Source: an uncultured Dehalococcoidia bacterium
GTDB lineage: Bacteria; Chloroflexota; Dehalococcoidia; Lucifugimonadales; UBA3495
Length of the DNA: 64,000 nt
Assembly (NCBI GenBank): GCA_951813535.1
Contig: OX638345.1
Span: forward strand, 2,759,158-2,823,157
Direction: 5' to 3'
Shown: piece by piece, positions 34,387 to 43,205 of the stretch
How positions within the stretch are numbered: position 1 is the first letter of the stretch
Layout of the letters: each line of letters begins with the position of its first letter
Notes under the pieces: generated by a model
Database searches by the model: none
Seen by the model: the letters and a program-made list of their open reading frames with translations, nothing else
Told to the model about the DNA's origin: nothing
Program-made: the position numbers and the translations under genes

Positions 34387-35613
34387 CTACGTCGTGTATG
34401 CGCTGTTGATGATGACGTACTGCTCGGTGAGGTCGCAGCCGTAGGCCGTCGCCTCTCCGGCCGCCAGGTTCAGGCTGACCCGGAAGTCCACCTGCTCGCC
34501 GGACATCAACGCCACCACCGCATCCCGGTGGAACGGTATCGGCGTCCCGGCCTCCATGATGCAAACCCCGTTGACGAACAGGTCAACCTTCTCTTCAACC
34601 GCCTCTGCTCCGCTGCGGCCCAGCGCCATCATCAGCCGGCCCCAGTTGGGATCTGCGCCGTACACCGCCGACTTGACCAACGGACTTCCCGCGATGGTCA
34701 GCGCCGCCTTGCGCGCGTCGATGGCGTCCCTCGCGCCGTCCACCTGCACGGTGAGCAGCCGCGTCGCGCCCTCGCCGTCCCGAGCCAGCATCCGGGTCAG
34801 GTTGGCGCACACCTGGTGCAGCGCAGCCGTAAATGCCTCTGAGTCCGGCGACCGGTCATCGATGACGGGGTTGCCCGCCTGACCGTTGGCGAATGCCAGG
34901 AAGGTGTCGTTGGTGCTGCTGTCGCCGTCCACGGTCAGCATGTTGTAGGTCTCGTCGGCAACTGCCTTGACTGTCATCTGCAGGAACCCCGGGTCTACCG
35001 CTGCATCCGTGGTGGCGAACGACAGCATCGTCGCCATGTTCGGATTGATCATCCCCGACCCTTTCGCCACGCCACCGATGGTGATCGTCTGACCCGTGGA
35101 CGCCGCGAAGGACACCGCCGTTTCCTTGGGATGGGTGTCCGTAGTCATCATCGCCCGCGCCAGCTCGGGCCCGCCGTCAGCATCCAAGGCAATCTGCGTA
35201 ACGCCTGATCGGATCAGCGACATGGGCAACTCGACGCCAATTACACCGGTGCTGCAAACCAGCACGTCCTCGGCGCCCAGGCCCAGTTTTTCCGCCGCCA
35301 GCCGCGTCATCTCTTCAGCGTCCTTGTAGCCCTGCGCGCCCACGCACGTGTTCGCGATCCCCGCGTTCACGATCAGCGCCCGGGCCTGGCCCCGCGCCAC
35401 TCGCTCCCGGTCCAGGTCCACCGTCGCCGACCGTATGGCCGAAGTCGTGAACACCCCGCCGATCGAGCAGGGCGAGTCGGACACCAGCATGGCCAGGTCC
35501 AGTTTGTCCTCCCCTCGCGTCTTGAGGCCGATGAACACCCCGCCGGCGGAAAACCCTTGCGGCGACGTGATGGTGCCGTTTGAAATAGCGTTGATATCTG
35601 CGCTGGCGGGCAT
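34387..35613 (-). CDS. argJ: Bifunctional glutamate N-acetyltransferase/ornithine acetyltransferase
   Basis: The 408-residue protein transfers the acetyl group from N-acetylornithine to glutamate, recycling it in arginine synthesis. The start at 35613 has AGGAG nine bases upstream on its strand. The precursor cleaves itself before Thr195 in MINPNMATMLSF, giving alpha and beta chains, and the new Thr is the nucleophile. STGVIG near 121 is the oxyanion-hole region. TKAAVYGADPNWGR-type sequence appears as SAVYGADPNWGRLMMALG. The end AYGCDLTEQYVIINSAYTT is typical. Whether it is mono- or bifunctional cannot be told from sequence. argB follows. Confidence 0.95.
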   Translation of the reverse strand: MPASADINAISNGTITSPQGFSAGGVFIGLKTRGEDKLDLAMLVSDSPCSIGGVFTTSAIRSATVDLDRERVARGQARALIVNAGIANTCVGAQGYKDAEEMTRLAAEKLGLGAEDVLVCSTGVIGVELPMSLIRSGVTQIALDADGGPELARAMMTTDTHPKETAVSFAASTGQTITIGGVAKGSGMINPNMATMLSFATTDAAVDPGFLQMTVKAVADETYNMLTVDGDSSTNDTFLAFANGQAGNPVIDDRSPDSEAFTAALHQVCANLTRMLARDGEGATRLLTVQVDGARDAIDARKAALTIAGSPLVKSAVYGADPNWGRLMMALGRSGAEAVEEKVDLFVNGVCIMEAGTPIPFHRDAVVALMSGEQVDFRVSLNLAAGEATAYGCDLTEQYVIINSAYTT

Positions 35614-35706
35614 CGTAAAGCGCTCCTGCAAACAAACAATTCAAGGCAAAAATGCCGCATAAATATACCATAGTGAACGCGCGGCGATGGATGGCTAGGC
35701 CAACGG

Positions 35707-36177
35707 TCAGCCGCTGCACAAATCTGTACGGCTGAGCAGGTTGCGATGTGCCGGCCTCACGTCTGCATTTATCCTTGTCGTATAGACCCTTCCTCTTGTC
35801 CCGCCGACGATGCGGGTATCACGAAAATCCTGCTGCAACGCCCGGTCATTGGTAAACAGTAAGCGGGCGCCGCTAACCCGTGCCAGCGCCAGGATGTGCT
35901 CGTCATTGGAACGGCAAATCCGCTGTGCCCGTAATGCTTCGGCTTCGTCATCTACGATCTCGTCGGGAATTCGTCGGGCACGACCGGCCAGCAATCTTTC
36001 ACCAAACGCTCGTTGAAAGTCTGCGCTGGGCTCCAACTCGCGCAGCACATCACCGCCAACGACGAATATCCCTCCGTTTCTTCGAATCAACCAATCGTAG
36101 AAATACCTTCCTGCCCCGGATTGACTTGCCTCCGAAAAAACCTCATGGCCGACATTCGCATCTACTATCGCACACAT
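35707..36177 (-). CDS. PIN-domain putative ribonuclease, partner of the upstream ATPase
   Basis: The 156-residue protein has the PIN-domain acidic set: Asp6 (AIVDANV), Glu47 (LRELEP), Asp92 (RSNDEHILALA) and Asp111 (FTNDRALQQDF). This metal-binding quartet is that of active PIN ribonucleases. Its ATG at 36177 immediately follows the TAG of the ATPase gene (36180-36178) with no gap, so translation is coupled. No antitoxin-like small gene lies beside it, so it does not look like a standard VapBC toxin. The ATPase may control it instead. The C-terminal 25 residues are basic. RNA cleavage is inferred from the family. Confidence 0.8.
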   Translation of the reverse strand: MCAIVDANVGHEVFSEASQSGAGRYFYDWLIRRNGGIFVVGGDVLRELEPSADFQRAFGERLLAGRARRIPDEIVDDEAEALRAQRICRSNDEHILALARVSGARLLFTNDRALQQDFRDTRIVGGTRGRVYTTRINADVRPAHRNLLSRTDLCSG

Positions 36178-37479
36178 CTAAATGCCGATAGACCGCCGGA
36201 GTTCTGCGGCAAAAAACTGCCGGTAACCCTGCGGTGCATCCAACACGTTGCCCATTTCGTCAAGCCGGATCGAATGGATCTTAACGTCCAAATCCCTGGG
36301 CTCGAAATAGAGTATCGAAACATCCTCCGGCTTCAACTCCGTCGTCTGGTCCCGCACGTCCATCCTCACCCGGTCAATGATGTAGTCGCTGTGCGTCTCC
36401 ACCACCAACTGCCTACCCCCGGCAGCCACCTGGCAGAACAGCGTACCCAGCGCCGCCTGCGCTTGCGGATGCAAATGCACCTCCGGCTGCTGAAGCAATG
36501 ACCGCAATGGAGCGTCTATACGCAATAACTCAGTCAGAACCGGTAACGCTTGGCTTACGCCGTAGCCGACGTCTATCAGGTTCCGCCATGGCCCTTTGCG
36601 TCGCCTCGACCGTGGCCCGCTGTGCTTACGAACCTGAATCTGGAAGGGATCGCCTTGCGACCGGCCCAACGATCGGATGGAAATCTCGTCAAAGAGTTGC
36701 GACTCATGCCCAAAATCCTCCATACGGCGTTTTATATGGCTCCATCCGTGAGGATTTTGACGATATATCTGGGCGAGATAGCTAGGCATGTAATCGCCTT
36801 CCGCGTCGTTCACAATGTCCGACGGGTCGTAAGTTCGACGCGGTCTGGAGCGCACCGCCGCTCCGGAAAAGGGCCTTGGGACGAATGATTTCTGGTTCTG
36901 CACGTTGTCGAGCAAACGATGCACTGCCTCCACCTCATCGTCATCAGATCTGGACAGCCAATGACGCAAAGCTGAGATATGAGGCAGATCCCTGCCAAAC
37001 CCTACAAGAGCGCTGTGACCGATGTCTTGCCAATCGCCTGTACCTATCCGATATTGAGCGACCTCGTCTTCAACGGATCGGGCGGTTGGAACCCGTACTT
37101 CGAACGCGTCGCCAAAATACGCCCGCACTGCTGGGAACGGAACAGTCCCACGGTTTTCAAACTCGCATGCGAAATTGATCTCATCTTCCAAAGTCATTAG
37201 GGGCGGGTGGTACGAGAAACCGGCCATGAACCTGTTGGCACGTTTCCTGTTCCCGCCAGGATCGCAAACGATGTCGTCCCACGACCCCAAATCAAACGGC
37301 TCCTCTCGAAAATTAGGCACCACCTCCCGAAACGCCACGTCCCACAGTGCCCGTATCAACGCCAGAAACGACGTCTTACCCGTACTGTTTGGACCCACCA
37401 GAAGCGTCAGCGGCGCCAACCGCGCCGTCTGCTCTTCGCTGCCGAAACAGCGGTAATTTTGCAGCGTGATGCTGTCCAT
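36178..37479 (-). CDS. AAA ATPase (ABC/SMC-like, AAA_21/DUF3696 type)
   Basis: The 433-residue protein starts at the ATG at 37479 (MDSITLQNYRCFG), since this is the usual start of the family and the upstream extension overlaps pncB antisense. Walker A is GPNSTGKT at 29-36. A signature-like VGYGVSQALPVLTELL, Walker B LLQQPEVHLHPQAQAALG and the switch His in VVETHSDYIIDR follow near the C-terminus. The DUF3696-like end is present. Family members work in DNA repair, retron and OLD-like defence systems. Here a PIN nuclease gene directly follows, coupled at the stop codon. The pair is discussed as a finding. Confidence 0.88.
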   Translation of the reverse strand: MDSITLQNYRCFGSEEQTARLAPLTLLVGPNSTGKTSFLALIRALWDVAFREVVPNFREEPFDLGSWDDIVCDPGGNRKRANRFMAGFSYHPPLMTLEDEINFACEFENRGTVPFPAVRAYFGDAFEVRVPTARSVEDEVAQYRIGTGDWQDIGHSALVGFGRDLPHISALRHWLSRSDDDEVEAVHRLLDNVQNQKSFVPRPFSGAAVRSRPRRTYDPSDIVNDAEGDYMPSYLAQIYRQNPHGWSHIKRRMEDFGHESQLFDEISIRSLGRSQGDPFQIQVRKHSGPRSRRRKGPWRNLIDVGYGVSQALPVLTELLRIDAPLRSLLQQPEVHLHPQAQAALGTLFCQVAAGGRQLVVETHSDYIIDRVRMDVRDQTTELKPEDVSILYFEPRDLDVKIHSIRLDEMGNVLDAPQGYRQFFAAELRRSIGI

Positions 37480-37591
37480 ATCCCAAGTGTAGCACCACTG
37501 CTCAAGCCCCGTTTGACTCTCCCCAACCCCCACCCGATAATGCCAGCATCCCGCACGAACGCCGCATTGCGGCGCGAGGCGATCCCCACCC

Positions 37592-38977
37592 ATGACCCTG
37601 TCCAGCCAGCCTCCGTACCTGCCGTTGCCCGCCGGCGAAATCGGCCTCCTCACCGATCTCTACGAGCTGACCATGGCCCAGTCCTACTTCTCCGAAGGCA
37701 TTGCCGGCGGGGCCACCTTCAGCATGTACGTGCGCGAGTACCCGCCGGACCGGGGGTACTTGGTCGCCGCCGGCATCGACGACGCTCTGGACTGTCTGGA
37801 AGCCCTGTCCTTCGACACTGACAGCATCGAATACCTCCGCAGCACCGGCATCTTCACCGCAGACTTTCTCGAATACCTGCGGGACTTTCGTTTCACCGGC
37901 AGCGTCCGCGCCATGCCCGAAGGCAGCCTGTTCTTCGCCCACGAACCGGTGCTGGAAGTCACGGGCCCGGTCATCGCCGCCCAGTTGGCCGAAACCATCG
38001 TCATGAACCAGGTCCAGTACCAGACGCTGCTGGCCACCAAGTCCGCCCGCTGCGTTGACGCTGCCCGGGGCCGGCCCATCGCCGATTTCGCCGCCCGCCG
38101 CACCCACGGCTCCGAGGCCAGCCTCAAGATGGCCCGCGCCTCCTACCTCGCCGGATTCGGCGCGACCAGCAACGTCCTCGCCGCCCGACGCTACGGCATC
38201 CCGCCCACCGGCACCATGGCCCACTCCTATATCACCAGCTTCGATTCCGAGATCGAAGCCTTCCGCGCCTACTCCCGCATGTTCCCCGACCGCAGCATCC
38301 TCTTGCTGGACACCTACGACACCGTCAACGGCGCCCACGCCGCCGTGAAGGTCGCCCGCGAGATGGAGAGCGACGGCCACCGCCTCACCGGGGTCCGTCT
38401 CGACTCTGGCGACTTCGACGCCCTCAGCCGCCAGGTGCGCCGTATCCTCGACGACGCCGGACTCAACTACGTCCGCATCGTCGCCAGCGGCGGCCTCGAC
38501 GAGTACGCAATCGACCGCCTTGTTTCCGCCGGCGCGCCCATCGATATGTTCGGCGTGGGCACCCGCGTGGGCGTTTCCGCCGACGCCCCCTCCTGCGACA
38601 TGGTCTACAAGATGGTCAGCTACAACGGCCGGCCCGTGATGAAGCTCAGCGAGGGCAAGGAGTCCCTGCCCGCCGCCAAACAGGTCTTCCGCCATCACGA
38701 CCCGCAGGGCATGATGTCCGCCGACGTCATCGGCCTGTCCACCGAAACCCCATCATCGGGAGAACCGATGTTGGCTCTGGCGCTTCACGACGGCCGTCGC
38801 GTCATCCCACCCAGCGCCATTGCCGACGCCCGCCAGCACGTGGCCGACGGCCTGTCCCGCCTGTCCCCAGCGCACCGTCGCCTCCGCCAACCCGACCACT
38901 TCCCCGTGTCAATCAGCGAGGAACTCAGCCTCCTGGAGTCCCAGATCCGCGGCCGGCTGACCGCCGCCGTACCTTAG
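37592..38977 (+). CDS. pncB: Nicotinate phosphoribosyltransferase
   Basis: The 461-residue enzyme makes nicotinate mononucleotide in NAD salvage. GLLTDLYELTMAQSYF is the family start. RRTHGSEASLKMARASYLAG contains the His that is autophosphorylated in the family. GTMAHSYITSF, RLDSGDFDALSRQVRRIL and ASGGLDEYAIDRLV form the phosphate-binding barrel loops. The GVGTRVGVSADAPSCDMVYK stretch is the last signature, written here at its 20-residue limit. The ATG at 37592 has a GAGGCGAT site about eight bases upstream. It starts 112 bases from the divergent ATPase gene and is followed by the fused ETF after 25 bases. Confidence 0.93.
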   Translation: MTLSSQPPYLPLPAGEIGLLTDLYELTMAQSYFSEGIAGGATFSMYVREYPPDRGYLVAAGIDDALDCLEALSFDTDSIEYLRSTGIFTADFLEYLRDFRFTGSVRAMPEGSLFFAHEPVLEVTGPVIAAQLAETIVMNQVQYQTLLATKSARCVDAARGRPIADFAARRTHGSEASLKMARASYLAGFGATSNVLAARRYGIPPTGTMAHSYITSFDSEIEAFRAYSRMFPDRSILLLDTYDTVNGAHAAVKVAREMESDGHRLTGVRLDSGDFDALSRQVRRILDDAGLNYVRIVASGGLDEYAIDRLVSAGAPIDMFGVGTRVGVSADAPSCDMVYKMVSYNGRPVMKLSEGKESLPAAKQVFRHHDPQGMMSADVIGLSTETPSSGEPMLALALHDGRRVIPPSAIADARQHVADGLSRLSPAHRRLRQPDHFPVSISEELSLLESQIRGRLTAAVP

Positions 38978-39002
38978 TTTCCCGCCAAGGAGCCCAAGTC
39001 CG

Positions 39003-40850
39003 ATGAAAATCGCGGTCTGCGTCAAGTTCGTTCCCGTGGTATCTCGCATCGAATTCGACTACGAGAACAAGGTAATCCAGCGCGAGGGTGTCCCGTCCGA
39101 GATCAACCCCTTCGACCTGCTCGGCATCAATATGGCCGTCGATCTCAAGGCCGGATCGGATGACTCCGTCGTCGCCCTGTCCATGGGCCCGCCCAACGCC
39201 GCCGAGGGCCTGACCCAGTGCTATGCGCTGGGAGCGGACCGCGGCATCCTCCTCTCCGACCGCGCCCTGGCCGGCAGCGACACCCTTGCCACCGCCCAGG
39301 CCCTGGCGTTGGCCCTCCAGCGCGAGACGCCCGACCTCATCGTCTGCGGACGCAACAGCAGCGACGCCGAGACGGGCCAGGTCGGCCCCGAGGTCGCCGA
39401 GTTGATGGGCCTGCCCCACATCAGCAACGTCCGCAAGCTGGATGTGGACCGCGCCGGCAATCGCATCGTCGCCGAACGCGCCACCGACGAGGGTTACCAG
39501 GTCATCGAGTGCCCGCTGCCCGCCGTGGTCTGCGTCACCGAGGGCGCCGGCCAGGAACGCTATCCGGGCCGCGACGAGATGACCGAGGCTCAGGACCGCA
39601 GCATCGAGCAGCTCACCTGCGCCGATCTCACCGACGACCTCTCCCTGTTCGGCCTCGATGGCTCACCCACCTGGGTCGAGGATATTCGCCTCGTCGAACC
39701 CGACCGCCTCGCCGTCGTGATCCGCGACGAGACCCCAGAGGACGCCGCCCGCCAGGTCGCCGAAATGCTCCGTGACCGGCTGACTGCGCTGTCCTCAAAC
39801 GCCGATTCCGACGCCGCAAACGTCGCGCTGCCCCGTTACACCGGCGGCGACCGCAGCATCTGGGTCGTCGCCGAGTTGGCTGCGGACGGCGTGCGCCAGG
39901 TCACCCTCGAGATGCTCGGCAAGGCCCGCGCCCTCACTCCGATCACCCAGAGCGAGGTCGTCGCCGTCATCATCCAGGACGGCGAGCCGTCAGCAGACAT
40001 CACTGCCCAGTTGGCCGAAGCCGGCGCCGACCGCGTCCTCACCCTGGACACCTCCAACCTCGGCGTCCTCTGCGGTCGCGGCGTCTCCCGCGCCCTCTCG
40101 GACTCCATCGGCGATCAGCCCCCGTACGCCATCCTCTTCGCCGCCACCGCCGATGGCCGTGACCTCGCCGCCCGCATTGCGGCGCGCCGCCGGCTCGGCC
40201 TCACCGGCGACGCCATCGACCTGGAGATCAACGACGCCGGCCAGCTCGTCCAGCTCAAGCCTGCCCTCGGCGGCAACGTCGTCGCGCCCATCCTCTCAAA
40301 GACCCTTCCCAACCTGGTCACCCTGCGCCCCGGCGTGCTTTCCCCAGGCGCAACCGAGCCGGGCGCAACCGCCGCCGTCGTAGCAATCCCCGCAACACCC
40401 ACCGACGATGTCGACGTCACCCTCGTCAGCGAGCACTTCTCCGAGGAGCACGGCGCGCTGGAACTCACATCCGCTGAAGTCGTCGTCGGCCTCGGCATGG
40501 GCATCGGCGAAGAAAGCATCCCGGCCGCCCAGCAACTGGCTTCCAGCATCGGCGCGTCCATCTGCACCACCCGCAACGTCGTGCACTCGGGCTGGCTGCC
40601 ACACCACATCCAGGTCGGCATCAGCGGCCGCACCATCGCTCCACAGGTCTATCTGGCGGTAGGCATTCGCGGCGCCTTCAACCACACCGTCGGCATCCAG
40701 AAGGCCGGCGTGATCCTCGCCATCAACCGCAACCACCGCGCCGCCATCTTCCGCGCCGCCGACTACGGAATCGTCGGCGACTGGAACGAATACCTGCCTC
40801 CCCTCGTCGAAGCCATCCGCCCCGTCCTCGCCGAGCATGGCCTTGCGTAA
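39003..40850 (+). CDS. Fused electron transfer flavoprotein, beta subunit then alpha subunit
   Basis: The 615-residue protein joins EtfB and EtfA in one chain. Residues 1 to about 255 are EtfB: MKIAVCVKFVPVVSRIEFD, then LIVCGRNSSDAETGQVGPEV at the AMP/FAD site. A linker around 260-285 leads to EtfA: SIWVVAELAADGVRQVTLEM begins it, and the C-terminal FAD domain carries HIQVGISGRTIAPQVYLAVG, GIQKAGVILAINRN and FRAADYGIVGDWNEYLPPLV. ETF passes electrons from acyl-CoA or other dehydrogenases to a quinone reductase. Usually the two are separate adjacent genes. AAGGAG lies 11 bases before the ATG. No ETF dehydrogenase (fixC) or acyl-CoA dehydrogenase is adjacent, so its donor and acceptor are unknown. 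Confidence 0.92.
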   Translation: MKIAVCVKFVPVVSRIEFDYENKVIQREGVPSEINPFDLLGINMAVDLKAGSDDSVVALSMGPPNAAEGLTQCYALGADRGILLSDRALAGSDTLATAQALALALQRETPDLIVCGRNSSDAETGQVGPEVAELMGLPHISNVRKLDVDRAGNRIVAERATDEGYQVIECPLPAVVCVTEGAGQERYPGRDEMTEAQDRSIEQLTCADLTDDLSLFGLDGSPTWVEDIRLVEPDRLAVVIRDETPEDAARQVAEMLRDRLTALSSNADSDAANVALPRYTGGDRSIWVVAELAADGVRQVTLEMLGKARALTPITQSEVVAVIIQDGEPSADITAQLAEAGADRVLTLDTSNLGVLCGRGVSRALSDSIGDQPPYAILFAATADGRDLAARIAARRRLGLTGDAIDLEINDAGQLVQLKPALGGNVVAPILSKTLPNLVTLRPGVLSPGATEPGATAAVVAIPATPTDDVDVTLVSEHFSEEHGALELTSAEVVVGLGMGIGEESIPAAQQLASSIGASICTTRNVVHSGWLPHHIQVGISGRTIAPQVYLAVGIRGAFNHTVGIQKAGVILAINRNHRAAIFRAADYGIVGDWNEYLPPLVEAIRPVLAEHGLA

Positions 40851-40912
40851 TTTAAGGCTGACCAACAACCGACGGACTATAATGGTAGCAATCCCATCCG
40901 GGACGACTTTCT

Positions 40913-41680
40913 ATGGCAACTGAACCTCAGATTGACCCGGAATCCCTGGTCGCTCGAATGATGGCCGAGTTGCGTGCGAACCCGGCGGCCAGGGAATTGC
41001 TACTGCGCTCAACACTCACCCAGGAGTTTCTCGGGTTGCCAGCGCGCATTGAATCCGTGGAGAATCGGCTGGAGCGTGCGGAGAACCGCCTGGAGCGTGC
41101 GGAGAACCGCCTGGAGCGCGTAGAGAGCCGCCTGGAGCGTGTGGAAGAACGGTTGGCGGGCGTTGAAGACCGGCTAACCCGCTTGGAAGAAGCCATCACC
41201 CGGTTGGTTGAAACCGTCCGGCAGTTGGCCATCGATGTCGGCTACCTCAGGGGCGCGGCGCTGGAATCCAAACTGCACCGCAGCGTGCGGTCGCGGGTCA
41301 GCCAGGCTCTGGGGCTGCGGCGCGCGCGGGTCATGCAAAGCGAATTGCTGGAACCGCTTCCCGAGCTGGTGCAGCGGCTGGACGCCGCCCGCGAAGACGG
41401 CTTGATTACCGGCGATCAGGACAGCCGGGTTGAAGCCACCGACCTTATCCTACGGGCTGAGCGCAAGAACGATGGCGCGATGATCTGGGTTGCTATTGAA
41501 GCTTCCAGCAGTATTCACGAGAACGATGTCCATCGAGCCCGGGAAAGCGCCGACATCCTAGCCGTCATGTTCGATCAGCCGGCCGAAGCCGCCGTGGTCG
41601 GCCATCGCATCAATGATATGGACTCGGAACGCGCCGGCTCTGCCCGTGTCCACGTGCTGATCGTACCGCCCGTCCTGTGA
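40913..41680 (+). CDS. Coiled-coil protein with a C-terminal nuclease-like domain of unknown function
   Basis: The 255-residue protein has a heptad coiled coil from about 45 to 115 built of repeated NRLERAE/V units, followed by a globular part. The globular part reads DLILRAERKNDGAMIWVAIEAS then ARESADILAVMF, given only in outline. An Asp, then Glu/Ala/Ser after a hydrophobic strand recalls degenerate PD-(D/E)XK proteins (DUF3782-like) that often follow such coiled coils in cyanobacteria and Chloroflexota. The family assignment is tentative. A TATAAT-like box lies about 34 bases before the ATG. The gene stands 63 bases after the ETF gene and 83 before an MFS gene. Confidence 0.6.
   Translation: MATEPQIDPESLVARMMAELRANPAARELLLRSTLTQEFLGLPARIESVENRLERAENRLERAENRLERVESRLERVEERLAGVEDRLTRLEEAITRLVETVRQLAIDVGYLRGAALESKLHRSVRSRVSQALGLRRARVMQSELLEPLPELVQRLDAAREDGLITGDQDSRVEATDLILRAERKNDGAMIWVAIEASSSIHENDVHRARESADILAVMFDQPAEAAVVGHRINDMDSERAGSARVHVLIVPPVL
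41066..41149 (+). repeat. Four tandem 21-bp coding repeats
   Basis: Four units of 21 bases (41066, 41087, 41108, 41129) encode RLERAEN, RLERAEN, RLERVES and RLERVEE. The first two are almost identical at DNA level. They build the heptad register of the coiled coil and can expand or shrink by slippage without frameshift. Confidence 0.85.
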
Positions 41681-41762
41681 CACTCGTTCCACCCGATTGA
41701 CCGGCGCCTGACCCCGGTCATCTCCCGCCGCGCTCCGGGCGCATGGCGTACAATCAACCGCC

Positions 41763-43205
41763 ATGCGCGCCCAATCCGACACCAACGCGCCTGCGATGCC
41801 CGGTCGGATCACGTGGCGCACCCTCCTGCTGGCATCGGCCGCCGCCCTCGGCATGGTCCTGGCGTCCCTGGACTTCGCCGTCAACGTCGGCCTGCCGGCC
41901 ATGCGCGACGCATTCGACACTGACCTCGCCTCCGTCCAGTGGGTGATCGTCGTCTTCATCGCCACCCGGGCCGGCCTCGCCCTGGGCGCCGGAGCTTTCG
42001 CCGACCGTTTCGGCCTCAGACTGGTCTACCTGTTCGGCACCACCACCTACGTCGTGTCCATGGTTTGCCTTTCCCTGTCGCCGACCCTCGAGGTGCTGGT
42101 CGGTTTCCGTGTCCTCCAGGCCCTGGGCACCGGCTGTCTCTACAGCACCGCCCCAGCCATCGCCGCCTCGGTCTTTCCGGAACACCGTCGCGGCCTGTCC
42201 ATGGGATTCACGTCGGCCAGCCTTGCTCTCGGCATGGTCACGTCCACCCTGGGCGCCGGTCCCCTGATCCAACTGTTCGACTGGCCCGCGGTGTTCGCCG
42301 GTCGCCTGCCCCTGGCTGGCCTCGCCCTCCTGATCGGATTGTTCTCCATTCCCCGGACGTTGGGCAACCAACCGACGGATGTGGCCAAGCCTCGCTTCGA
42401 CCTGCCCGGCTCCGCCCTCGTCCTCTCGCTCCTGCTGTGCCTCATGATCGGCCTGCGTCTGGGCCAGGCCATTGGCTGGACATCCTGGCCTGTGCTCGCC
42501 CTTCTCGCCGCATCGCCCCCGATCCTCGTGGCCTTGATCCGTGTCGAGCGATCCGCCGCGTCCCCGGTGCTGCCCGGCGCACTGGTCCGGTTGTCGGGTT
42601 TCCAGACCGCCGTCGGCGCCATGTTCCTCGGCCATTTCTCGCAGTTCGTCATCTGGTTCATCTTCCCGTTCTACATCACCGACGCCCTGGGACGCGGACC
42701 GGTGACCCTGGGCATCATGCTGGCCGTCATGTCGATCTCCAACATCCTGTCCTCACCCGTCGGCGGCTGGCTTTGCGACCGCTGGGGCGTGCGCCCGGTG
42801 GGCGCGGCTGGCCTGCTTATGTCCGCCGTGGGACTCTTCGTCATGTCGATGCTGGATGCCAACTCCGCGGTCTGGCACCCGGGCGTGGGGATCGCCGCGG
42901 TGGGTCTCGGCGTGGGTTGGTATCAGTCCGCCGCCTACGCCCTGATGCTGGGCACCGTCCCGGCCGAGCGTTACGGCACCGCCTCCGGCGCGATGTCCCT
43001 CGCCCAGGCCTCCGGAACCGTCCTCTGCGTCGCCATCGTCGGCGCGGTCTTCTCCGCCCTCAGCGACCTGTACGCCGCCAGCGGTCCGCCGAACGCGGCC
43101 TTCCTGCTGGCCTACCGCGACGTCTTTCGCATCGGCGCCTTTACGGCGGCCGCAGCGTCGATCGCCTTCGCGATCCGGGCCCGCCAGCCCCAGATCCATT
43201 CGTAA
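41763..43205 (+). CDS. MFS transporter, DHA2-like drug exporter
   Basis: The 480-residue membrane protein has about 14 hydrophobic segments. The first contains LASLDFAVNVGLPAMRDAF, the Asp-containing TM1 motif of the DHA2 (QacA/EmrB) drug:proton antiporters. The loop motif GAFADRFGLRLVYLFG is MFS motif A. RVLQALGTGCLYSTAPAIAA is the motif C-like helix. Substrate is likely a hydrophobic compound, pumped out of the cell. No ribosome binding site is clear for the ATG at 41763. No regulator lies nearby. It ends 380 bases before the convergent aprB-like gene. Confidence 0.88.
   Translation: MRAQSDTNAPAMPGRITWRTLLLASAAALGMVLASLDFAVNVGLPAMRDAFDTDLASVQWVIVVFIATRAGLALGAGAFADRFGLRLVYLFGTTTYVVSMVCLSLSPTLEVLVGFRVLQALGTGCLYSTAPAIAASVFPEHRRGLSMGFTSASLALGMVTSTLGAGPLIQLFDWPAVFAGRLPLAGLALLIGLFSIPRTLGNQPTDVAKPRFDLPGSALVLSLLLCLMIGLRLGQAIGWTSWPVLALLAASPPILVALIRVERSAASPVLPGALVRLSGFQTAVGAMFLGHFSQFVIWFIFPFYITDALGRGPVTLGIMLAVMSISNILSSPVGGWLCDRWGVRPVGAAGLLMSAVGLFVMSMLDANSAVWHPGVGIAAVGLGVGWYQSAAYALMLGTVPAERYGTASGAMSLAQASGTVLCVAIVGAVFSALSDLYAASGPPNAAFLLAYRDVFRIGAFTAAAASIAFAIRARQPQIHS

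Noticed and set aside
35707..36177. PIN gene as an ordinary VapC toxin
   Set aside because: No VapB-like antitoxin lies upstream; the neighbour is a large ATPase, and translation is coupled to it.
41066..41149. Tandem 21-bp repeats as a possible CRISPR or attachment array
   Set aside because: The units are contiguous, in frame and encode coiled-coil heptads, with no spacers.
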